NCBI GenBank assembly: GCA_937958665.1
Contig: CALGNM010000333.1
Location: 1 to 6,271 of the forward strand
Source of the DNA: an uncultured bacterium
GTDB lineage: Bacteria > Edwardsbacteria > AC1 > EtOH8
Direction of reading: 5' to 3'
DNA length: 6,271 bases
Position numbers and translations under genes: made by a program. This document shows positions 1 to 5,681 of the stretch, piece after piece. Positions within the stretch are counted from its first letter, which is position 1. Each line of letters begins with the position of its first letter. The notes beneath the pieces were generated by a model that was given only the letters and a program-made list of their open reading frames with translations, was not told the origin of the DNA and did no database searches.

Positions 1-45
1 CCACCGAGATCTACACTCTTTCCCTACACGACGCTCTTCCGATCT
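1..45 (+). other. Illumina adapter remnant (assembly artefact)
   Basis: These bases match the 3' 45 bases of the Illumina TruSeq universal (P5/read-1) adapter, ending in the familiar GCTCTTCCGATCT. They are not genomic. The same 45 bases recur in reverse complement at the other end of the window, so the apparent terminal inverted repeat is a library artefact. Genomic sequence starts at 46, where the reading frame of the glycosyltransferase is already open. Confidence 0.98.
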
Positions 46-465
46 AAAATATTACCCCGCCACCCGGTGTTTGGCTCTTGGCGAATGGGCTATTTCGACC
101 ACCGCTCATTGCGGGAGGTGGACCAGCCGATGGGGGCCTGCCTGCTGGTCCGCAGCACGGCCGCCCATGAGATCGGCCCCATGGACGATGGCAATTTCCC
201 GATGTTCTTCAACGAGGTGGACTGGTGCCTGAGGCTGAAGCAGAGGGGCTGGACGATATTCTTCAACCCCCGGGCCCGGGCGGTCCACCGCCACGGGGCC
301 AGCACCGCTCGGGACCGGGGCTCGATGATCGCCTCTTCCCATCAAAGCCTGGAGCGCTACCTGGACAAGAACTTCCCCCGACACCCCTCGGCCGGAGCGG
401 CCAAACTGCTGTTAAAGTTGGCCCTGCCTATCCGGCGGTGGTGGGCGGCCCGAAAAGCGAAATGA
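46..465 (+). CDS. Glycosyltransferase family 2, C-terminal fragment (5' truncated)
   Basis: This is the last 139 residues of a GT2 (GT-A fold) glycosyltransferase, most like the WbbL/rhamnosyltransferase-type enzymes that add sugars to O-antigen, capsule or other surface polysaccharides from nucleotide-sugar donors at the cytoplasmic face of the membrane. Visible hallmarks are VDQPMGACLLVR (residues 25-36 of the fragment), the acidic acceptor-site motif FFNEVDWCLRLKQRGW (54-69), and the following FFNPRARAVHRHGAST (72-87). The nucleotide-binding N-terminal half with its DxD motif lies beyond the contig edge. The frame is open from base 46; an in-frame GTG at 67 is not a credible start, because family-like sequence continues upstream. 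The tail (about 118-139) is basic and hydrophobic (LLLKLALPIRRWW), possibly membrane-associating. The gene ends in TGA directly before a hairpin terminator. Donor and acceptor cannot be told. Confidence 0.88.
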   Translation, partial: KILPRHPVFGSWRMGYFDHRSLREVDQPMGACLLVRSTAAHEIGPMDDGNFPMFFNEVDWCLRLKQRGWTIFFNPRARAVHRHGASTARDRGSMIASSHQSLERYLDKNFPRHPSAGAAKLLLKLALPIRRWWAARKAK

Positions 466-497
466 AAAAGGCGGCAGTTTTCACCTGCCGCCTTTTA
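466..497. terminator. Bidirectional rho-independent terminator between GT2 and smpB
   Basis: A perfect 12-bp inverted repeat (466-477 AAAAGGCGGCAG with 485-496) encloses a 7-nt loop (478-484). Read rightward it ends in CTTTT for the glycosyltransferase. Read leftward it ends in a run of five T for smpB. The left arm starts right after the GT2 TGA, and the right arm contains two bases of the smpB TAA stop, so two convergent genes share one compact terminator. Confidence 0.9.
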
Positions 498-953
498 GGC
501 CGGTCCCCTTGATCGGCCCTTGTTGGTACCCCTCATCTCCCGATCCACATCCCTCCGCTTAATGTCCTCCCGTCGGTCGTACTGCTTCTTGCCCCGGGCC
601 AGGGCCAGGTCGATCTTGACCTTGCCCTTCTTGAAGTACAGGGACAGGGGGATCAAAGAGAAGCCTTTCTCCTTCTGCCGGTCGGACAGCTTGCGGATCT
701 GCTCCCGGTGCAGCAACAGCTTGCGGGGGCGGACCGCCTCGGTGTTGAAGCGGTTGCCGTGGTCGTAGGGGGAGATATGCATGTTGAAGAGAAACAGCTC
801 CCGCCCCTTGAACATGGCAAAGCTGTCCCGGAGGTTGGCCTGGCCCTGCCGGATCGACTTGACCTCGGTCCCCTTCAGCACTATCCCGGCCTCCAGACGG
901 TCCAGAACCTCGTAGTCGTGCCGGGCCTTCTTATTTAATATATTCTCCACCAT
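495..953 (-). CDS. smpB: SsrA-binding protein SmpB
   Basis: SmpB binds tmRNA (SsrA) and brings it to stalled ribosomes for trans-translation, acting in the cytoplasm. The 152-aa length is normal for the family. Recognisable blocks are LNKKARHDYEV (6-16), EAGIVLKGTEVKSIR (21-35), LRDSFAMF (41-48), NMHISPYDHGNR (57-68), and the C-terminal KKQYDRREDIKRRD (122-135), followed by a short basic tail that in the family enters the ribosomal mRNA channel. ATG at 953 is chosen because it gives the usual short N-terminus before NKKARHDY. No Shine-Dalgarno precedes it in the expected window; instead a GGTGGAG lies just inside the coding start. The gene converges with the glycosyltransferase and diverges from the tRNA-Leu gene. 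No tmRNA gene is present in this window. Confidence 0.97.
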   Translation of the reverse strand: MVENILNKKARHDYEVLDRLEAGIVLKGTEVKSIRQGQANLRDSFAMFKGRELFLFNMHISPYDHGNRFNTEAVRPRKLLLHREQIRKLSDRQKEKGFSLIPLSLYFKKGKVKIDLALARGKKQYDRREDIKRRDVDREMRGTNKGRSRGPA

Positions 954-964
954 TACATATAATC

Positions 965-994
965 TTGACAGCTATGGCCCATTTATATTATAAT
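965..994 (+). promoter_or_regulatory. Consensus sigma70-type promoter for tRNA-Leu
   Basis: A perfect -35 TTGACA (965-970) and a perfect -10 TATAAT (989-994) are separated by 18 bp, in an AT-rich island unlike the surrounding GC-rich DNA. Transcription would begin around 1001-1003, a few bases before the mature tRNA 5' end at 1009. Such strong promoters are normal for stable RNA genes. Start position is inferred from spacing only. Confidence 0.85.
982..992 (-). promoter_or_regulatory. Possible smpB -10 element overlapping the tRNA promoter
   Basis: The octamer ATTATAAT at 987-994 is its own reverse complement, so a perfect TATAAT also reads leftward (992-987); a TATAAA follows at 987-982. 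Transcription from it would start near 980 and give smpB a leader of about 26 nt. No good -35 is visible at the right distance (the site falls in the tRNA 5' end, CCTCGG), so this would have to be a weak or extended-contact promoter. Confidence 0.45.
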
Positions 995-1008
995 TATCTT
1001 TTGGACAG

Positions 1009-1095
1009 GCCGAGGTGGCGGAATTGGCAGACGCGCTAGGCTCAGGACTTAGTGTTCGCAAGGACATGGGGGTTCGACTCCCCCCCTCGGCACCA
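1009..1095 (+). tRNA. tRNA-Leu (anticodon CAG), CCA encoded
   Basis: This is an 87-nt class II tRNA. The acceptor stem GCCGAGG (1009-1015) pairs with CCTCGGC (1085-1091), followed by discriminator A (1092) and an encoded CCA (1093-1095). The D-arm contains GGCAGACGC. The anticodon stem CTAGG/CTTAG encloses loop CTCAGGA, with anticodon CAG at 1043-1045 reading CUG, the abundant leucine codon expected in a GC-rich genome. A long variable arm (TGTTC-GCAA-GGACA) marks it as leucine type, and the T-arm is GGGGG-TTCGACT-CCCCC (1068-1084). Discriminator A73 agrees with leucine identity. It is transcribed from the consensus promoter just upstream and ends at the hairpin after 1107. Confidence 0.97.
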
Positions 1096-1106
1096 TTTGG
1101 CAGATT

Positions 1107-1138
1107 AAAGCCGTGAACCCATAAAGTTCGCGGCTTTT
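1107..1138. terminator. Bidirectional rho-independent terminator after tRNA-Leu
   Basis: A 12-bp stem (1107-1118 AAAGCCGTGAAC with 1126-1137 GTTCGCGGCTTT, one G-T pair) has a 7-nt loop (1119-1125) and is followed by TTCT on the plus strand and by TTTAATCT on the minus strand. It can end the tRNA transcript and also the leftward signalling operon, whose last stop codon lies at 1140-1142, two bases away. Confidence 0.85.
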
Positions 1139-1139
1139 C

Positions 1140-1529
1140 TCATTGGCCCTCCCCACCTGGCCCCTCCGGTTCATCCGGCAGGGCCGGGCCGGCCAGAAAA
1201 CCCTCTATCAGCTCCCGGGCCTCCTTCTCCCGGTCCTCCAGTACCAGCACCCGGCCCCAGCGGGGGAAGAGCATCATGGCCACCCCGTCGTACATGGGAA
1301 TCTGCTCCGACCGGACCACCGCCTCAATCTGGCGGTCGCCCAGCAGGGCCGAGACCGCCAGAGCCGACATCTGGTCGGGGGCCTCAAACACCGAGACCAT
1401 TCGGGCCTGGAGCTGGGCCGGCCCCGGCTCCTCCCCGGCCAGCTCCTCCACCAGTTGGGCCTGGCAGTCGGCGCAGTTTTCATATCCCGGACGGTACTCG
1501 GTCCGGCAGCGGGGACAGAAGGGGGCCAT
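1140..1529 (-). CDS. Zinc-ribbon / DUF2007-like small protein
   Basis: This is a 129-aa soluble protein with two parts. Residues 5-22 form a zinc ribbon, CPRC-x10-CADC (Cys 5, 8, 19, 22), which by family knowledge should bind one Zn. Residues about 45-112 resemble DUF2007 (putative signal-transducing protein, PF09413): VSVFEAPDQMSALAVSALL, then QIEAVVRS, then GRVLVLEDREKEARELIEGFL, the usual 'helix that selects a short or ambiguous segment, then a valine-rich strand, then an acid-rich helix' pattern. The C-terminus is a Pro/Gly/Glu-rich tail. The function of DUF2007 is not established. It is the last gene of the operon, 6 nt after the GGDEF gene stop. A GGGGAG Shine-Dalgarno 9 nt before ATG 1529 supports the start. 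The family assignment is by eye. Confidence 0.75.
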   Translation of the reverse strand: MAPFCPRCRTEYRPGYENCADCQAQLVEELAGEEPGPAQLQARMVSVFEAPDQMSALAVSALLGDRQIEAVVRSEQIPMYDGVAMMLFPRWGRVLVLEDREKEARELIEGFLAGPALPDEPEGPGGEGQ

Positions 1530-1535
1530 GGCCGA

Positions 1536-2957
1536 CTACTCCCCGCCCTCGGCCAGCTGGACCCGGTTCTTGCCGGAGTCCTTGACCCGGTACATGGCCT
1601 TGTCGGCCTGGGACAGCAGCTGGTCGGCCGTCCGGCCGTGATCGGGAAAGCTGGCGATCCCAATGCTGGCGGTGATCCGGCAGGACAAACCCTGCCCGGT
1701 CAAAAATGGCCCTCCCTCCAGGCTCTGCCTGATATGCTCGGCCAACTCCAACGCCTTCTGCGGCCCCTTGCGGGGCAGCACCACCACATACTCATCGCCC
1801 CCGTAGCGGGAGGCCATGTCCGGGGGCTGGACCAGCCGGGCGATCCGGTCGGCCACCTCCTTGAGAGCCAGCCCCCCCATCAGGTGACCGTAGCTGTCGT
1901 CCACCTGCTTCATGTGGTCCAGGTCGATGAAGATCAAGGAGAGGGGTTTGCCCTTGCGCTCCGACTCCTCCAGGGCCTTGGCCAGGAACAGGTCGCAGTG
2001 GCGGGAATTGTAGAGCCCGGTCAGATCGTCGGTGATTGCCAGCTGGCGGGCCTGCTCGTAGAGCCGGGCGTTCTCGATGGCGATGGCGGCGTGGTCGGTC
2101 AGGGTCTGCAGCAGGCCCAGGTCCTTCTGGTCGAAGGAGGCCCCGCCCAGCTTGTTGATGATCTCCACCACCCCGATCAGCCTGCCCCGGGACAGCAGGG
2201 GGGTGGCCATGATGCTCTTGGTGCGGAATCCGGTCCGCTGGTCCAAACCCTGGAAGAAGCGCTGGTCCTGGCTGGTGTCGGCTACGATCACCGGCTGGCG
2301 GTTTTGGGCCACCCAGCCGGCCACCCCCTGGCCCAGGGCCAGCCGCATCTCCCTCACCTGCTGGCCCTTCTCCCCCAGGGCCACCTCGAACACCAGCTCG
2401 CCGCTCTTCTCGTCCAGCATCAGAATCGACCAGGCCTCGGCCCGGATCAGCTCCTTGACCCGGTCCATCACGATCTTGAGCACTTCCTTGAGGTTCAGGG
2501 TGGAGTTCAGGGTCTTGGCGATGGCGTCGAAGGTGGACAGCTCCCGGACCTTGGCCTTGAGGTCGTCCAGCAGCTGCCGGTTCTGCTCCTGCAGCCGGCG
2601 GCGCTCCAGCCCCCGCTCCACGGCCAGCAGCAGCTCCTCGTGGCCGAAGGGCTTGTTGATGTAGTCGTAGAGCCCCTTCCTCAGCTGCTCCCGGGCATCC
2701 TTGGGCACCTTCTTGGACAGGGACAGCAGCACCGGCAGATCGGGCCGAGCCTGGCGGAGGTGCTTGATCAGCCACAAGTTTTTACGGCTGGCCAGCTCGG
2801 CATCCATCAGCACCAGGTCCACCGTCTCCTGCTTGATGGTCTGGGCGGTCTGCTTGACGTCGGCCGCCAGGAGGGCCCGGTGGCCCCGGCTTCCCAGGAC
2901 ATGGACCAAGGTCAGGGCCAGCAGCCGGTCCTCGTCCACGATCAGTATCTGGGCCAT
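1536..2957 (-). CDS. Response regulator with REC-GAF-GGDEF domains (putative nucleotide dimer cyclase)
   Basis: This is a 473-aa soluble signalling protein. REC (about 1-120) has the acidic pocket VDED (7-10), phosphoacceptor Asp52 (LVLMD) and the conserved Lys102 of NKPF. GAF (about 142-300) has GQGVAGWVAQNRQPVIVADT. A short linker helix leads to GGDEF (306-470), which starts with ITDDLTGLYN and carries GGDEY at 386-390, so the metal and catalytic core is intact. In PleD, Asn335 and Asp344 read guanine; here the aligned residues are Asp353 and Gly362 (MKQVDDSYGHLMGG). The inhibitory RxxD five residues before GGDEY is QPPD (377-380). Activity is therefore likely, but GTP specificity is not assured; product could be c-di-GMP or a hybrid dinucleotide. 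No kinase partner is in the window. It starts 3 nt after the cyclase-like gene, with AGGGGG 8 nt ahead of the ATG. Confidence 0.92.
   Translation of the reverse strand: MAQILIVDEDRLLALTLVHVLGSRGHRALLAADVKQTAQTIKQETVDLVLMDAELASRKNLWLIKHLRQARPDLPVLLSLSKKVPKDAREQLRKGLYDYINKPFGHEELLLAVERGLERRRLQEQNRQLLDDLKAKVRELSTFDAIAKTLNSTLNLKEVLKIVMDRVKELIRAEAWSILMLDEKSGELVFEVALGEKGQQVREMRLALGQGVAGWVAQNRQPVIVADTSQDQRFFQGLDQRTGFRTKSIMATPLLSRGRLIGVVEIINKLGGASFDQKDLGLLQTLTDHAAIAIENARLYEQARQLAITDDLTGLYNSRHCDLFLAKALEESERKGKPLSLIFIDLDHMKQVDDSYGHLMGGLALKEVADRIARLVQPPDMASRYGGDEYVVVLPRKGPQKALELAEHIRQSLEGGPFLTGQGLSCRITASIGIASFPDHGRTADQLLSQADKAMYRVKDSGKNRVQLAEGGE
1539..1544 (-). promoter_or_regulatory. Ribosome binding site of the zinc-ribbon gene
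   Basis: GGGGAG on the minus strand lies 9 nt before the ATG at 1529, inside the last codons of the upstream GGDEF gene (stop TAG 1536-1538). Ribosomes finishing the GGDEF gene could restart here. Confidence 0.7.
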
Positions 2958-2960
2958 CGG

Positions 2961-5681
2961 CTAATCCCCCTTCTCCCTGAACTGCAGCTCATACAGGTAT
3001 TTGATCTCGGCCTTGATCTGGGCATCCCGCATCCGGCCGTCCTCCTGCAGCCTGATCTCCCGGTCCCCGGCATCCATCCGGATCCCGGCCTCCCGGGATG
3101 GCCCGGTCAGCCCCAGAATCTGGAAGCCGGCCCGCCGCACCAGGCAGTTGGGCCCGGGCAGAAAATAGCTGCCCTCGGCGGCCGGCAGCCCGCAGGCCCG
3201 CATCCCCTCCCTCAAGCGCCCCTCCCACTGCTCGGCCGGCAGGTTGCGCGACTGCCACAGCTGCTCCAGGGCCGGGGAGGAGAAGCGTTCGGTATTGAGC
3301 ACCAAAGCGGCGAAGGAGCCGTGGTCCAGAAAGACCGCCGAACGGGAGACATCCCGGGCGGTGGACAGCTGCAAGGCCTGGTTGACGGCCTCCCCGCACA
3401 GATCGGTGTCCCCGCAGGGGTTGACCGCCAGGTTGAGGTCCATTCCCGGCTGGCCGGCCGAGATGCCCACCCCCACCCGGAACAGGGCCTTGAAGGCCGG
3501 GGGCAGCAGGGTGTAGTTTATCCCCTCGTAGAGCACGTCCCCCGACTCCGGAAACCACTCCCGGTAGCGGCTGAAGTTCTCCTGGATGAACTTCTCCGAG
3601 ACCCGCAGCATCTCCCCGGCGCATTCCACCGCCTGCCGGACGGAATCGGCCGCCGGGACCGGCTTGTGCTCCAGCCCGGTGCTGATGGAGTGCCGGATCC
3701 GGACCCCCTTGCCGGTGGTGATCTCCTTGTAGCATTTCTCGTAGGTCTCGGGGGCGTTCTCGCCAAACCAAGCCAGCCCGCTGTCCCCGCTGTCCCGGAC
3801 CAAAAAGCCCCCATGCTGCCTGACGGCCTGGGCCAGCTGGACCCCCAGCCGGTTTCGGATCTCCCGCTCCTGGTCGGCGTTGTGCAGCTTGGTCCCCAGC
3901 AGGTCGCTGCCCCTGATGTTATAGGCCAGCACCGCCACCGTCCGGCCGTGGTTGCGGGCCAGCAGGTCGCGCAGCTCCGATTCCTGCTGGGCCCCCAGCC
4001 CGGTCCCGGACAGGGCCGACCCCTGGGCGGCCAGGGTGTAGCAGCGGCCGTTCGGCCTCAGCCGCTCCGACAGGTAAAGCAGCTCGTCGCACAGCTCCTG
4101 CTGCCGCAGGAGCGGCGGGGATTTTAGCATCTGGGGGGGCCAGAGCTTGACCAGGGAGGCCAGCCGGCGGCTATTGAGCTGCGTCAGGAAGACTTGATTC
4201 AGGAAGCGGCCGTAATTCTCCATCAGCCGCTCCACATGATAGGCCCGGCTGCCGCCCTTTTCCTCCACCAGCCCGGCCAGGGCCCGGGCGTCGGCCTGGC
4301 TCTGCTCGGCCGGCTTTCCCTTGCCGGAAGCCTGCTCCAGCCCCTGCCTGATCAGCTCCATCAGGGGCCGGCCCAAACCCTTGACCAGCCCCTCCCAGTC
4401 ACCCTTGATGGACTGCTCCAGCTGCCGGTATAGCCTGAGGTGCCGCTGCAGGTCGGTGGCCACCTCGGAGGTCCCCGACACCAGCAGGGCTCCGAAGTCG
4501 GACGGCGGCATCCGCTGCAGGGCCTGGCAGCGCTCGATGGATGACTGCAGGTTGCGCTCCTTGCGCTCCAGATCCTGCAGGTACCACAGCTGGCCGGTCA
4601 GGTTGCGCTGGAATTGCATCAGACTGTCGGTAAGCTTGGCCGAAAGGCTGGTCAGGTTTTCCGAGTACAGCTTGGCGTCGGCCGCCTTGGACATGTCGGT
4701 GTTGTTCTGGATCACCATCTCCTGGGTCTGTTTCTTGACCCGGGCGATGAACTTCCGCAGCTCGGCCAGCTCCTGGTTCAGCTTGACCTCCAGTTCGGCC
4801 GCCCGCCGCACCACCACCTTCTGCAGCTCTCGGGCCGCCAGCTCGGTGGCCTGGGTCAGGGCACCGGTGACCAGGCCGGTGATCTCCTCGGGCTTGGCAA
4901 AGGTTTGGCGGTCCAGCTTCTCCCACAGGGCCTCCTCATCGGCCTTGAGCTGCTCGGTGTACAAGAGGGGGAACAGTCCGGAGACCAGGCCCACCGTCAG
5001 ATTGTCATCCCACAGCAGGGGGGCGAAGCTCTTGGCCTGGGGGGCTTCCAGGTCGAAATTGGGCGGGGTGCCGATGTCCAAGAGCAGCTCGAAGATCTCG
5101 GCCTCCCGGGACTGCTGGCCCAAAAGCTTCTCCCTAATGGGGCGCAGCAGCTCGGACAGCTCCCGGCTGTAGCGCTGGTTGACCTGGTGCTCCTTGAGCC
5201 GGGCCTCTTCCGGTTGCCGTTCCCACCAGGCCAGGGCGGCCTCCTGCATCAACTGGCGATAGGCCAGCTCGAACACCAGGGCCGACTCCCGACGGGCGGC
5301 CACGAAGTTGTGGTAGATCTCCTCCACCGTCCCGTAGTAGATGCTCTGCCCGAACTCCCGCCACCGGTCCCAGGCCCGCTGGTTGGGCTGGCCCTCAACC
5401 TCGAACAGGCAGCACTCTAAAAGCATCTGGGCCGCCTGGCCGTGGAACTCCCGGGTGCCCTCCGGCAGCTCAACGTAAACCAGCCCCGGGCCCTTGGGGT
5501 CCCCGAACACGGCCAGGACCTCGGCTCCCAACCTTCTTTCCTTGAGGAAAACCGCCACCTGCTCCACCTTCTCCCGTGCCTCGGCCGGCTGGCTCAGCTG
5601 CTCGTCCACCCGGCCCAGATAGCGCCCGCCGGCCTTGACCGCCTGCTCGAACTGGGATATCTTCAGCCCAAAGTCGGACAT
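2961..5681 (-). CDS. Large unrecognised protein with C-terminal class III nucleotidyl cyclase-like domain
   Basis: This is a 906-aa protein without signal peptide or membrane segment. Residues 1-275 are mixed alpha/beta that I do not recognise. Residues about 279-389 are long, charged, heptad-like helices (probable coiled coil), and 390-570 are more helix. Residues 579-790 look like a class III adenylate/guanylate cyclase domain: VAVLAYNIRGSD, GGFLVRDSGDSGLAWFG, AVECAGEML, FRVGVGISAGQ and CGEAVNQALQL appear in family order. Against known cyclases, the first metal Asp is Asn588, the second is Asp633, the base-reading Lys is Arg629, the adenine-site Asp is Asp760, the transition-state Asn is Asn767 and the transition-state Arg is Gln771. 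About 40 extra residues follow the second metal site. Activity is doubtful; it could be a ligand-binding pseudocyclase. About 115 further residues follow the domain. ATG 5681 (TGATG overlap, GGGAGG 10 nt before) is preferred to ATG 5699. Confidence 0.7.
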   Translation of the reverse strand: MSDFGLKISQFEQAVKAGGRYLGRVDEQLSQPAEAREKVEQVAVFLKERRLGAEVLAVFGDPKGPGLVYVELPEGTREFHGQAAQMLLECCLFEVEGQPNQRAWDRWREFGQSIYYGTVEEIYHNFVAARRESALVFELAYRQLMQEAALAWWERQPEEARLKEHQVNQRYSRELSELLRPIREKLLGQQSREAEIFELLLDIGTPPNFDLEAPQAKSFAPLLWDDNLTVGLVSGLFPLLYTEQLKADEEALWEKLDRQTFAKPEEITGLVTGALTQATELAARELQKVVVRRAAELEVKLNQELAELRKFIARVKKQTQEMVIQNNTDMSKAADAKLYSENLTSLSAKLTDSLMQFQRNLTGQLWYLQDLERKERNLQSSIERCQALQRMPPSDFGALLVSGTSEVATDLQRHLRLYRQLEQSIKGDWEGLVKGLGRPLMELIRQGLEQASGKGKPAEQSQADARALAGLVEEKGGSRAYHVERLMENYGRFLNQVFLTQLNSRRLASLVKLWPPQMLKSPPLLRQQELCDELLYLSERLRPNGRCYTLAAQGSALSGTGLGAQQESELRDLLARNHGRTVAVLAYNIRGSDLLGTKLHNADQEREIRNRLGVQLAQAVRQHGGFLVRDSGDSGLAWFGENAPETYEKCYKEITTGKGVRIRHSISTGLEHKPVPAADSVRQAVECAGEMLRVSEKFIQENFSRYREWFPESGDVLYEGINYTLLPPAFKALFRVGVGISAGQPGMDLNLAVNPCGDTDLCGEAVNQALQLSTARDVSRSAVFLDHGSFAALVLNTERFSSPALEQLWQSRNLPAEQWEGRLREGMRACGLPAAEGSYFLPGPNCLVRRAGFQILGLTGPSREAGIRMDAGDREIRLQEDGRMRDAQIKAEIKYLYELQFREKGD
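2966..2971 (-). promoter_or_regulatory. Ribosome binding site of the REC-GAF-GGDEF gene
   Basis: AGGGGG on the minus strand is placed 8 nt before the ATG at 2957. It lies within the final codons of the upstream gene, whose TAG is at 2961-2963, consistent with translational coupling in the operon. Confidence 0.7.

Noticed and set aside
954-1140. tmRNA (ssrA) gene next to smpB
   Set aside because: The RNA here folds as a complete class II tRNA-Leu with anticodon CAG; there is no tag-peptide reading frame or tRNA-Ala-like half molecules.
1009-1140. tRNA-Leu 3' end as an integration (att) site
   Set aside because: No integrase gene and no second copy of the tRNA 3' end is seen in the window; the downstream hairpin is explained as a terminator.
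1871-1880. Seven-C homopolymer in the GGDEF gene as a frameshift or phase-variation site
   Set aside because: The reading frame and GGDEF-family motifs run unbroken on both sides of the tract, and seven bases is short for phase variation, so there is no evidence of a shift.
1143-4127. A 994-codon open frame on the plus strand, opposite three genes
   Set aside because: It has a low-complexity Leu/Gln/Gly/Pro/His-rich composition with no domain pattern, and it lies antisense to genes with clear family motifs. It is a typical stop-free shadow frame in GC-rich DNA.
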